Below, in pieces: positions 49,977-57,909 of a DNA stretch of 64,000 bases. The DNA is from Palsa-1392 sp963819975 (GTDB lineage: Bacteria > Verrucomicrobiota > Verrucomicrobiia > Chthoniobacterales > UBA10450), in NCBI GenBank assembly GCA_963819975.1, contig CAWFYE010000019.1, positions 1 to 64,000 on the forward strand. The letters are read 5' to 3'. The notes under the pieces are model-generated. The model was given only the letters and a program-made list of their open reading frames with translations, searched no databases and had not been told where the DNA came from. Position 1 is the stretch's first letter; each line of letters begins with the position of its first letter. The position numbers were made by a program, and so were the translations under genes.

Positions 49977-50825
49977 TCAATCCTTTTTCTGGATCTCGTC
50001 TATCAACTTGTTGACCCGCTCATTCAGTTGCGCGACCTCCGCAGAAGTAAGCGGCTGCCCAAAGGGTTTGGCGACAATCTGCTCGATCGATTGCAACTGC
50101 TTGTTGACGCTGCTGACGAGCGGGTCGTTCTGCAGCTCGGGCGAGATCTGACTGATCTTCGAGCGGATGAAACGGAGCAGTTCGGGTTCGCGAAGGATCT
50201 GGCCGAGCCGCTCGTCGTAGTTTTTCGCCACTATCCCGCTCACTACCTGGGTACCGCGAATCCAGCCGCCCAGGCTGACGAGTATAACGAGGTCCTGATC
50301 GCGATGCGATTGCATGGACGCTTTGACTTCGTTTTGGGTCGCTTCCAATTCCTCCTGGAGCGCGCTCCATTCGTCGCTTTCGGCGAATTGATTAATGCTG
50401 TTCCCTCGCGCCAGGATGCTTTCGCTCACCCCGAGTGCCTTGGCGAGTTTCACGACATCGCCGCCGGTGTTCTTCACCTGTTGCGAATCCTGCGCCTCGA
50501 TCGCGATGAAGCCGTCGGCGATGAGTCCGCCGAGATTGAGCGCAATTTGGGCGCGCGTCTTGTAATTCATCGGAATCGGCCCGCGATAACGAGAAGCCCA
50601 ATCCGGCTTGGCCGGCTTGCCGAGGGCGGAAAAAAGCTCTCCTGGCGTCGGGATGGTGACCGCGTCGGTCTTGATCGCCTGAGCCATTTCCGCCGCGGAG
50701 AGAGGAGCGGCGGTCGCGCTCGGAGATGCAGCGGTAGCGGTGGGGGACGACGACGGCTCGGGCGCAGCCAGGCCTTGGCCGGCCAGCACGCAAAAGATCA
50801 GGACGCTTCCGAATCGGACAAACAC
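49977..50825 (-). CDS. Exported protein, unknown function
   Basis: A 282-residue protein with a signal peptide (FVRFGSVLIFCVLAGQGLA) and a Ser/Thr/Ala-Pro rich segment (PEPSSSPTATAASPSATAAP) before a mostly helical domain (IALNLGGLIADGFIAIEAQD; SILARGNSINQFAESDEWSA; QSHRDQDLVILVSLGGWIRG; QLQSIEQIVAKPFGQPL). It is likely periplasmic. I recognise no family. Its stop lies two bases upstream of the next gene start, so these genes form one transcript. Confidence 0.7.
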   Translation of the reverse strand: MFVRFGSVLIFCVLAGQGLAAPEPSSSPTATAASPSATAAPLSAAEMAQAIKTDAVTIPTPGELFSALGKPAKPDWASRYRGPIPMNYKTRAQIALNLGGLIADGFIAIEAQDSQQVKNTGGDVVKLAKALGVSESILARGNSINQFAESDEWSALQEELEATQNEVKASMQSHRDQDLVILVSLGGWIRGTQVVSGIVAKNYDERLGQILREPELLRFIRSKISQISPELQNDPLVSSVNKQLQSIEQIVAKPFGQPLTSAEVAQLNERVNKLIDEIQKKD

Positions 50826-50969
50826 GAACCCAGATTAGCCACGCCTATCGGCAATGCCAACGCGAAAAATTTCGTCAGCTTTGCGATGGAGCGAAGCGAG
50901 GCTTTTTCTTCACGTCCCTTTTAGGGATGCGAGACTCATCGGAGGCCTCGTTCCAAGGGGATTTCCGGC

Positions 50970-50975
50970 TTGACA
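50970..50975 (+). promoter_or_regulatory. Conserved TTGAC element upstream of tandem-family copy 1
   Basis: TTGACA lies 36 bases before the ATG. Equivalent elements lie 37, 37 and 36 bases before the ATGs of copies 2, 3 and 5 (51832, 52707, 57098). At that distance a -35 box would place the transcription start at the start codon, giving a leaderless message. The -10 region is not AT-rich. Confidence 0.4.
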
Positions 50976-51005
50976 TTTTCCGACTGACCGCCCCAGCCTA
51001 CTGGC

Positions 51006-51722
51006 ATGAAATCCCAGACAAAACAGCAGCGCAAAGCCAACCAAATATCGAACGGTCGCTGGACTACCTACGCGGCCGCGGCCGCGGCTAGTACCCTCGC
51101 GGCGGTGAACTCGGCTGAGGCCACTATCCATTATAGCGGGCTGATTAACCAAAAGATCGGTAACAGGGATACGCAGTTCTTCCCGCTTGGGGATGATGCC
51201 AACCTTGTCCTTGTTCAGGTGCCCCTTAAGCAAGGCTCCAGTTCGGTCCAGTTTGTCGGCTCCGCATTTTGTTATGCGAGCGGCGCTGTCTCGGCCGGCG
51301 TCAACGGAGGATTCTTTTTGACCTGTCTGAACTCCCGCGATCCAGCGTCCGTCTCCGCCCTCAAAGTTCGCGACAATATCTCCACGCGACCTTTCTTTAC
51401 CGATCTTGGCGTCCTGGCGGTCAATGATGTCTATTCCAACTGTCTTGAGAAAGGACAGTTTGGGGACCGCGGCATCCATCTGCTGGGTTTTAAGTTTAAT
51501 GGCGGCGACGGGGTGCAATACGGCTGGGCTCGCCTCAAAATGCTGGGTCGCCCCTTCAACCGGATGCAGCTCGTCGATTACGCCTACGGCGACCCCGGCG
51601 ACACCGTGTTCGCCGGCCAAAAGTCGGGTGGCGTCGCGCCCGCCCTGCAGTCGCTCGGCGGTCTCGCGCTAGGGGCAGCGGGATTACTCGGCTGGCGCAG
51701 GCGACGGACGAATCTCCGCTAG
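51006..51722 (+). CDS. Tandem secreted protein family, copy 1, PEP-CTERM-like tail
   Basis: A 238-residue secreted protein. The N-terminus (KSQTKQQRKANQISNGRWTT, YAAAAAAST) is an unusual signal peptide with an Arg-Trp-X-X-Tyr-Ala motif, ending NSAEA before TIHYSG. The body ends with GFKFNGGDGVQYGWARLKM, then LVDYAYGDPGDTVFAGQ. The C-terminal 25 residues (SLGGLALGAAGLLGWRRRR) are a hydrophobic helix plus Arg cluster, like a PEP-CTERM sorting signal but without the Pro-Glu-Pro. The protein is probably exported, and the tail cut and anchored by a sorting enzyme. The function is unknown. Confidence 0.8.
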   Translation: MKSQTKQQRKANQISNGRWTTYAAAAAASTLAAVNSAEATIHYSGLINQKIGNRDTQFFPLGDDANLVLVQVPLKQGSSSVQFVGSAFCYASGAVSAGVNGGFFLTCLNSRDPASVSALKVRDNISTRPFFTDLGVLAVNDVYSNCLEKGQFGDRGIHLLGFKFNGGDGVQYGWARLKMLGRPFNRMQLVDYAYGDPGDTVFAGQKSGGVAPALQSLGGLALGAAGLLGWRRRRTNLR

Positions 51723-51831
51723 CCGCACCGCAGAGACGAGCAGGGTCGATCCTTCTGCCGCCGTTCGCAGAGCGGAGGCCACGCCGAGAACTAGCCTGGA
51801 GGAACGTCCTGTCCGCCGAGGGACTCTTGGC

Positions 51832-51837
51832 TTGACC
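51832..51837 (+). promoter_or_regulatory. Conserved TTGAC element upstream of tandem-family copy 2
   Basis: TTGACC, 37 bases before the ATG at 51869, aligned with the elements of the sister copies and followed by CACTCAAACTT, which is also seen ahead of the frameshifted copy (CTACTCAAACT). Confidence 0.4.
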
Positions 51838-51868
51838 TTTTCTTAGCGAGTCACTCAAACTTGGATCA

Positions 51869-52606
51869 ATGATAACCCAGACGAAACAGGAGCAGCGCAA
51901 AGCTAACTCAATCGCAACTGGTCGCTGGACCGCCTACGCCACGGCGGCAGCAGCGACCGGTTTAGTGGCCGCGCAGACTGCCGAAGCCACAATTCATTAC
52001 AGCGGTCTGATCAACCAAAGAGTACGGGGCACCAGAACTTTTACGTTCGACCTGGCCTCGGGCGTCAGCTTTGCGGTTTCGCATCGCTGGGACCACAAAG
52101 GACCCAGCACTTCCAACGGTGGCGGCGAGGCCTACTTTTTCATTAATGGTCCGGGAGCAGCTTTCAAGGGCGCATACTTTTGTGCAGCCGGCGACCACGC
52201 CTCCGCTTCAAGGCTGAATCTTCGCGATCCGATAGCGGGTGGATCTTTTTTCCCGGGCTTTGCGGTCCTGGCAGTCCGCTACGGTGAGTGTCACGGCTAT
52301 GGCGGCGACGGCCAATTTCAGGTGGACGGAGTTGGGTTCGTGGGTTTCAAGTTTAACACCGGCGCCGGCGATCAATACGGGTGGGCCCGCGTTAGCATGC
52401 AGCCCGAAACGGGGACCGGACCGACAGCTAATAAGTTCAAATTGCTCGACTATGCTTATGGTGACCCAGGCGAGGTAGTGGTAGCCGGACAAACAGAAAG
52501 TCGTAGCTCGGCGCCTGCTCTAGAGTCTCTCGGCGGCCTCGCGCTTGGGGCAGCGGGCTTGCTCGCCTGGCGGAAAAGGCGGACGGGTCCCAGCAAGCCG
52601 CACTGA
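51869..52606 (+). CDS. Tandem secreted protein family, copy 2, PEP-CTERM-like tail
   Basis: A 245-residue protein with the same plan as copy 1: TGRWTAYATAAAATGLVAAQ signal, TAEATIHYSG, body with GFKFNTGAGDQYGWARV and LLDYAYGDPGEVVVAGQ, and the tail SLGGLALGAAGLLAWRKRR. It is about as close to copy 1 as to the frameshifted copy. The middle third differs most, as expected for a ligand or surface-exposed region. It probably arose by local duplication. Confidence 0.8.
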   Translation: MITQTKQEQRKANSIATGRWTAYATAAAATGLVAAQTAEATIHYSGLINQRVRGTRTFTFDLASGVSFAVSHRWDHKGPSTSNGGGEAYFFINGPGAAFKGAYFCAAGDHASASRLNLRDPIAGGSFFPGFAVLAVRYGECHGYGGDGQFQVDGVGFVGFKFNTGAGDQYGWARVSMQPETGTGPTANKFKLLDYAYGDPGEVVVAGQTESRSSAPALESLGGLALGAAGLLAWRKRRTGPSKPH

Positions 52607-52706
52607 GGAGATTAAGAGGGTCGATGCCTCCCGGGCGTCTTCGCAGAGCGCAGGCCGAGAATTTACCTGGCGAAAACGTCCGGTCCCCGCCGAGGGGATT
52701 GTTGAA

Positions 52707-52712
52707 TTGACT
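52707..52712 (+). promoter_or_regulatory. Conserved TTGAC element upstream of tandem-family copy 3
   Basis: TTGACT, 37 bases before the ATG of the frameshifted copy, which suggests the copy was lost after it was a working gene. Confidence 0.35.
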
Positions 52713-52743
52713 TTTTCTCAGCGAGCTACTCAAACTACTTTTG

Positions 52744-53457
52744 ATGAAAACCCCGAAGAAAGCAGCATCGCAGAATCAACTCCATCTCCACTGGCCGCTG
52801 GACGGCCTACGCGGCTGCGGCGGCGGCGACCGGTTTCGCGGCGGCTCATACGGCTGAAGCGACCATCCATTACAGCGGCTTGATCAATAAAAATATAGCC
52901 GGGAGGCACCGAGGTTACCCTTCCTCTGGACGCAGCTGGCGGCAGCTTTGTCGCTATTCACCGTAATTATGTCGCAGGTTCTAGCAGCTTCACTGCTGGC
53001 GGGGCGGCCAGGCTTTATTCCAATGGGGCAAAGTCAGCCGCTGTGAACGGCGTTTCTTGCACATGCTACAAATGGCAGCCGAGGTTTGCGCCTCAAATCT
53101 AGATCGGCGTGACGCGATATCGGCGCGCCCATTTGTCCCAAGGGGAGCTATCTTGGCTCTCGAATCTTATTTTAATGTCTGGTATACGTGCGGGAATTTC
53201 CTAGGATCGCGCGATTGGGTCTGGTCGGTTTCAAGTTCAACAACGGCGCAGGCGATCAATATGGATGGGTGCGCGTGAAAATGCTGGATGGTCGAAGAAA
53301 TAAGTTCACGGTGGTCGATTACGCCTATGGCGACCCAGGCGATGTGGTCTTTGCCGGCCAAAAATCCACTGGCTCCGCTCCGTCTCTGCAGTCCCTCGGG
53401 GGTCTTGCCTTAGGGGCAGCGGGATTGCTCGCCTGGCGCCGGGGACGGGCGAAATAG
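52744..53457 (+). pseudogene. Tandem family copy 3, frameshifted
   Basis: Recognisable parts lie in different frames: STGRWTAYAAAAAATGFAAA and AEATIHYSGLIN, then GGSFVAIHRNYVAGSSSF, later GLVGFKFNNGAGDQYGWVR and VVDYAYGDPGDVVFAGQ with the tail SLGGLALGAAGLLAWRRGR. At least two frame changes are needed (near the start codon and around 52900), and stops interrupt the middle. It is a decaying copy. Confidence 0.75.
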
Positions 53458-53488
53458 CCCGCAGGAAGGGACCAGTCGAGCCGAAAAA

Positions 53489-53677
53489 CGTTCTTTTCCT
53501 GACGCAAGACCCTCCATTTCTGAGTGGAAAGGGACGTCCTTTGACGGGAGAGGGACGTTTCCGGCCACGACAGGTAACTCTCACTCCGGGAGAGGTACCT
53601 TCGCCGGTCCGAAAGGGACGAGCGCTGCCAGGAACGGCTCGTTTCGGCGCGGCAGCCGGCTCGTCTTGGGCTCTCGG
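53489..53677. repeat. Degenerate 21-bp tandem repeats
   Basis: About nine to ten units of 21 bases can be aligned from 53489 (starts at 53531, 53552, 53573, 53594, 53615 and so on). Units begin GGGACG or GGTAAC-like and end GGGAGA or GGAAA-like. On the minus strand the same period gives heptapeptides such as SYLSRSE, SYLSWPE, TSLSRQR and TSLSTQK. No clear gene uses them. The 53458-53762 spacer holds nothing else. Confidence 0.6.
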
Positions 53678-53762
53678 GAATTTCTGTTGTCCGCACCGAT
53701 TTCCTCTGGCTTCTCGGACGATTTTATCTTTACTTCTCTCGATGGCCTGAAACAGTCGCGCC

Positions 53763-53918
53763 ATGAGCGCTTCGCGTCGTCCCTGCCAAAGTAGTTCGAT
53801 TTCCAATTCCCGGTGGGCCACCTATGGGGCGGCGGGCGCCGCTACTGCGGTCGCGGCGTCTCCTCACGTGGAGGCCGAGATCCATCACTCGGGCAAGGTG
53901 TCGATCAAATCGGCGTGA
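53763..53918 (+). pseudogene. Tandem family copy 4, N-terminal fragment
   Basis: A 51-codon frame with the family signal peptide (ISNSRWATYGAAGAATAVAA, then VEAEIHHSGKVS) and a stop at 53918. It matches the start of the family only. The C-terminal part that would complete it may be the fragment at 56758-57044, with the phosphatase gene between. Confidence 0.65.
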
Positions 53919-53974
53919 CGGAAGGTGGGACGCAGGGGCAACTCCGACTGGATAAGCGCCAGGTCAGCTCCGCC

Positions 53975-56671
53975 ATGAGGTCTCGCAAAGTCCTCCTCAT
54001 TGGCTGGGACGCGGCCGATTGGGAGCACATCACTCCATTGCTCGAAGAAGGCCTCATGCCGACTCTCGACGCTTTTATTGATCGCGGGGTCATGGGTAAT
54101 CTCGCGACACTTCAGCCCATCCTGTCCCCCATGCTCTGGAATTCGGTCGCGACCGGTAAGTTTGCCGATAAGCATGGCATTCACGGCTTCATCGAGCCGG
54201 ACCCGCATAACGGTGGCGCGCGGCCTTACAGCAGTTACTCGCGTAAGTGCAAGGCGCTTTGGAATATCCTAAGTCAAAGTGGACTTAGGAGTAATGTGAT
54301 CGGCTGGTGGGCAAGCCATCCGGCGGAACCGATCAATGGCACGGTCGTTACGAACGCGTTTGGCGGCGTCAGGTTCGAACCGGAAAAGGGTTGGACCTCC
54401 CCCAAGGGTGCGATTCATCCCGCTGAGAGAGTGCAGGAACTGGCCCGCTTCAAAGTCTTTCCTAACGAACTCACGGAGGCGCACATTCTTCCCTTCATCC
54501 CCGACGCGGCCAAGATCGATCAGAAGAAGGACAAGCGGCTGAGCTCCTTTGCCAAGGTCCTGAGTGATAACGCATCGGTTCACGCAGTCGCGACTGCGCT
54601 CATGGAAAGCGAGCCGTGGGATTTTACCGCGGTCTATTACGATGGGATCGATCACTTCTCCCATGCTTTCATGCCTTACCACCCGCCGAAGCTGGAGTGG
54701 ATCAAGGACGAAGACTTCGCCATCTATAAGGATGTAGTGAAGGGCGCCTATCGCTTCCACGACATGATGCTGGAGCGTCTGCTCGATCTGGCTGGTCCGG
54801 ATACGACGGTCATCCTGTGCTCGGATCACGGTTTCGAATCCGGCTCGCAGCGTCCGCATGGAACGCCGCGCGAACCGGCGGGTCCGGCGGCCTGGCATCG
54901 GCAATACGGTATCTTTGTCATGGCTGGCCCGGGGATTCGGCGGGATGAGCGCATTTATGGCGCCAGCCTTATCGATGTCGCGCCGACGGTTCTCACTCTT
55001 TTCGATCTGCCGATCGGTCAGGACATGGATGGCCGGCCATTGCTTGAAGCGTTCGAAGAGATTCCGAAGGTGAACTCCATCCCGAGCTGGGAGCAGGTGG
55101 AAGGCGAAAGCGGAATGCACACGGGCGAGCAGCAGCTCGACCCCGCGCAGGCGAACGAACTGATGCAGCAATTCGCCGCTCTCGGTTATATCGAAGATCC
55201 CGGGGCCGACAAAGAGAAGGCGGCCGAGGCAGCCGAGATCGAGGCGAAATATAACGTCGCTCGCACTCTTATGTGGAAAGGCCAGGCGAATGCTGCTCGA
55301 CCCCTCCTCGAAGAAATCGTCAGGCGAAGGCCCTGGGAAGATCGCTTCCTCCAGCAATTGGCGAATTGTTATTTCCAAGGCGGCTATCTGGCCCAGACGG
55401 AGCGTTTGCTTTGTCTCGTCTCCGATGGTCACGAGCCGGACTCGGCTGCGGGCAAGCTCCTTTGGGCCCGGGTAAAGCTGGCGCGCGGCGACCTGGGCGG
55501 CGCCTTGCGCGCTCTGCTCGAAGCCGAGGAAGCGGCCCCGCAAAACGCGAATATCTATCTCCAGCTCGGCGAGGCTTACCTTAGACTTTCGCAGTTACAA
55601 AACGCGGTGACGGCTTTTCAAAAAACACTGGAGCTCGATGAGGACAATGCCCGTGCTTTTCTTGGCCTTTCAACGGCTTATCGCCGGCTGGGCGACAATC
55701 AGCAGACGGTCGATTGCGCGTTACGGGCGGTCAGTCTGCTCCATCGCCTGCCAGTGGCGCATTTTAATCTCGGCGTCGCCCTGGCTCGCTCGGGCGACAA
55801 CGAACGGGCCGTCCTTGCTCTTGAGACCGCGCTCCGTTTTAACCCGCAAATGGTGAACGCTCACCGCTATCTCGCTCTTATCCATCGCCAGAAAGGAGGC
55901 GACCCGGAAAAGGCGCGTTTTCATCGCGAGGAGTTATTGCGTCATAGCCGGGCCCGGCGCCAAAGAGGTAGTCGTCCCGAAGATGCCAAACGCGAGCAGC
56001 TTTTTGATCTTCCCGAGATTCCGAAGCGGGAGGAGCGACTCGCAACTCTGCTCAAGGAGAGGCCGGATCCAAAGCCGGAGGAGGAAAAGTCCGGCAAGAC
56101 TTTCGTCATTGTCTCGGGCCTGCCGCGTTCCGGCACCTCCCTCATGATGCAGATGCTGGAAGCGGGTGGTCTCCCCGCGATGACCGACAAAGTGCGCACG
56201 CCCGATGTCGATAATCCGCGCGGCTATTACGAGTGGGAGGAGATAAAGCAGATCGCGAAGAAGCCCGAGCTCCTCGATGACGAAGGCGCGAATGGGCGCG
56301 CGATCAAATGCATCTCGATGCTTCTCCGGGCGCTGCCGACAAAGCATCAATACAAAGTCATCTTCATGATTCGACCGATCGCGGAGGTGGTCGATTCGCA
56401 AAAGGCAATGACGACCCGCCTCGGAACACAGGGCGCGAAGCTTGAATTCGACCAACTGGTCCGCGGATTGCGCGCGCATCGCGAAGAGATGCGCAAGTGG
56501 GCCGAGAACATGCCCCACATCGAGTGGCTTGAAATCGATTATCCTGCGCTCGTACGCGAGCCGGCTCCGGGGGTATCCCGGCTGATCGAATTTCTCGGTG
56601 CCGAGCGTCTTCCCAACGAGGCGGCGATGGCGGCGGCGATCGATCCCACGCTCCATCGGCGCAAGGGGTAA
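53975..56671 (+). CDS. Phosphodiesterase/phosphatase-TPR-sulfotransferase fusion
   Basis: An 898-residue protein of three parts. Residues 1-380 are an alkaline-phosphatase-superfamily type I phosphodiesterase: metal site VLLIGWDAADWEH, a nucleophile region LSPMLWNSVATGKFADKHGI, then YYDGIDHFSHAF and ILCSDHGFESG. Residues about 425-650 are tetratricopeptide repeats (NIYLQLGEAYLRLSQLQNAV; AFLGLSTAYRRLGDNQQTVD). Residues about 708-898 are a sulfotransferase-like domain with P-loop VSGLPRSGTSLMMQML. ATG 53975 was chosen, since upstream residues have no family match. It has no signal peptide, so its catalytic domains would act in the cytosol unless another route exists. It lies between two fragments of a tandem-family gene. 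Confidence 0.88.
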   Translation: MRSRKVLLIGWDAADWEHITPLLEEGLMPTLDAFIDRGVMGNLATLQPILSPMLWNSVATGKFADKHGIHGFIEPDPHNGGARPYSSYSRKCKALWNILSQSGLRSNVIGWWASHPAEPINGTVVTNAFGGVRFEPEKGWTSPKGAIHPAERVQELARFKVFPNELTEAHILPFIPDAAKIDQKKDKRLSSFAKVLSDNASVHAVATALMESEPWDFTAVYYDGIDHFSHAFMPYHPPKLEWIKDEDFAIYKDVVKGAYRFHDMMLERLLDLAGPDTTVILCSDHGFESGSQRPHGTPREPAGPAAWHRQYGIFVMAGPGIRRDERIYGASLIDVAPTVLTLFDLPIGQDMDGRPLLEAFEEIPKVNSIPSWEQVEGESGMHTGEQQLDPAQANELMQQFAALGYIEDPGADKEKAAEAAEIEAKYNVARTLMWKGQANAARPLLEEIVRRRPWEDRFLQQLANCYFQGGYLAQTERLLCLVSDGHEPDSAAGKLLWARVKLARGDLGGALRALLEAEEAAPQNANIYLQLGEAYLRLSQLQNAVTAFQKTLELDEDNARAFLGLSTAYRRLGDNQQTVDCALRAVSLLHRLPVAHFNLGVALARSGDNERAVLALETALRFNPQMVNAHRYLALIHRQKGGDPEKARFHREELLRHSRARRQRGSRPEDAKREQLFDLPEIPKREERLATLLKERPDPKPEEEKSGKTFVIVSGLPRSGTSLMMQMLEAGGLPAMTDKVRTPDVDNPRGYYEWEEIKQIAKKPELLDDEGANGRAIKCISMLLRALPTKHQYKVIFMIRPIAEVVDSQKAMTTRLGTQGAKLEFDQLVRGLRAHREEMRKWAENMPHIEWLEIDYPALVREPAPGVSRLIEFLGAERLPNEAAMAAAIDPTLHRRKG

Positions 56672-56757
56672 TAGCCGGGAATTCCCGCGTAGGTTGAGCC
56701 GAGCTCTACCGAGGCCAACATTCCGGCGGAACACTCTCTTGGGTTCTCGCGATAGCG

Positions 56758-57044
56758 GGTTTCAAGCTAAACGCGGTTCCACGCGAGTGGCCTCACACGT
56801 TGGCTTTCGTTTCAATAATGGCTCCGGCAACCAATACGGCTGGGCTCGCGTCCGTATGGATGGCCGGGACTCAAACTTTGGCTTCACAGTTCTCGACTCT
56901 GCCTGGGCGGATCTGGGAGAGCCTATCAAGCCTGGCCAGACAAGTTCTTCGTCGAATAATGCTGTAACCGAAGAAGGCTCGCTCGGGGTCCTCGCGCTCG
57001 GTGCGGCCGGCCTCGCTCTTTGGCGGCAGCGACGAAAATCTTGA
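56758..57044 (+). pseudogene. Tandem family copy 4, C-terminal fragment
   Basis: In-frame family sequence beginning KRGSTRVASHVGFRFNNGSG and continuing NQYGWARVRMDG, FTVLDSAWADLGEPIKPGQ and the tail SLGVLALGAAGLALWRQRR. It has no signal peptide of its own and lacks the middle of the protein. It is likely the other end of the copy that starts at 53763, which would make the phosphatase gene an insertion with a deletion of about 90 codons. Confidence 0.6.
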
Positions 57045-57097
57045 CCGCCGAAAACCTCGCCTAACGCACGTGGCCGTCTAGCGCGGCCGCTTTAGGC

Positions 57098-57103
57098 TTG
57101 TCA
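57098..57103 (+). promoter_or_regulatory. TTGTCA element upstream of tandem-family copy 5
   Basis: TTGTCA, 36 bases before ATG 57134, at the same place as the TTGAC elements of copies 1 to 3. Copy 6 (57910) lacks a clear equivalent. Confidence 0.3.
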
Positions 57104-57133
57104 ATCGCGCGTCTGGTGGCCACGCTTGAAGGC

Positions 57134-57841
57134 ATGAAGACGCACGCACGAAAAACGGATCCCGTCCGGATTCCTTCCTCTCGCTGGCTGGCCTACGCTG
57201 GGGCCGGAGCGGCGACAGCATTAGCCAGTGTCGGCTCGGCCAATGCCGAGATTCACTATTCCGGTCACGTCGACTTCCCCTTCCGACACAACGATACGAA
57301 GGCCGTTGAGTTTGCGCTCGAGCCGGGTGCTTTCCTTCTCTTTCGCCACGACAGCAGCTTTTCGAATGACCGCGGGGCCGCTTTCTTTCACGCGGAAGGC
57401 GAGGCGTCGGGCGCCTTCGTCGGCTATTTTATCGGGTTCGAGTATGCCTACGCCTCGCGCATCAAGGGCGACGGCAATCGTTACATCTCAGAGGGCTACT
57501 TCATCGCCGACAAGGGCGGCTATTATTTTGCCACCATGGTTAAGGGGGGCGGAGGAGGGGGTGCCTGGAAGAAGCGCGGCACCGACTTTGTTGGGTTCCG
57601 CTTTAACAATGGCGCCGGCGTCCAGTATGGCTGGGCACGCGTCCACATGGGAGGGCAAAATAGAAACTTCGCCTTCACAGTGCTGGATTACGCCTGGGCC
57701 GATCCCGGGGAAAAGATCAAGCCTGGGCAAACCAGCTCCTCCGGCGGAAATGCGCCGGCCGAAGAGTCTCTGGGAATGCTCGCCCTCGGTGCGGCTGGCC
57801 TGTCTCTCTGGCGGAGAGCGCGTAAACCTCCCCAGCTTTGA
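57134..57841 (+). CDS. Tandem secreted protein family, copy 5, PEP-CTERM-like tail
   Basis: A 235-residue family member. Signal peptide IPSSRWLAYAGAGAATALAS, then SANAEIHYSG, body with GFRFNNGAGVQYGWARVHM and FTVLDYAWADPGEKIKPGQ, and the tail ESLGMLALGAAGLSLWRRAR. A Gly run (GGGGGG) occurs in the middle. It groups with the C-terminal fragment of copy 4 and with copy 6 rather than with copies 1 to 3. The ATG at 57134 was used. Confidence 0.8.
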   Translation: MKTHARKTDPVRIPSSRWLAYAGAGAATALASVGSANAEIHYSGHVDFPFRHNDTKAVEFALEPGAFLLFRHDSSFSNDRGAAFFHAEGEASGAFVGYFIGFEYAYASRIKGDGNRYISEGYFIADKGGYYFATMVKGGGGGGAWKKRGTDFVGFRFNNGAGVQYGWARVHMGGQNRNFAFTVLDYAWADPGEKIKPGQTSSSGGNAPAEESLGMLALGAAGLSLWRRARKPPQL

Positions 57842-57909
57842 GAGCCCTCGCGGAAACGCCTGCTCGTTTTCCCTTCCCATCGCAGCACAGGTTCGATAGC
57901 CTCAAAGGC

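Noticed and set aside
54269..55543. A 424-codon open frame on the minus strand opposite the phosphatase-TPR gene
   Set aside because: It is the antisense shadow of a well-supported protein; its residues show no domain, and GC-rich genes commonly give long antisense frames.
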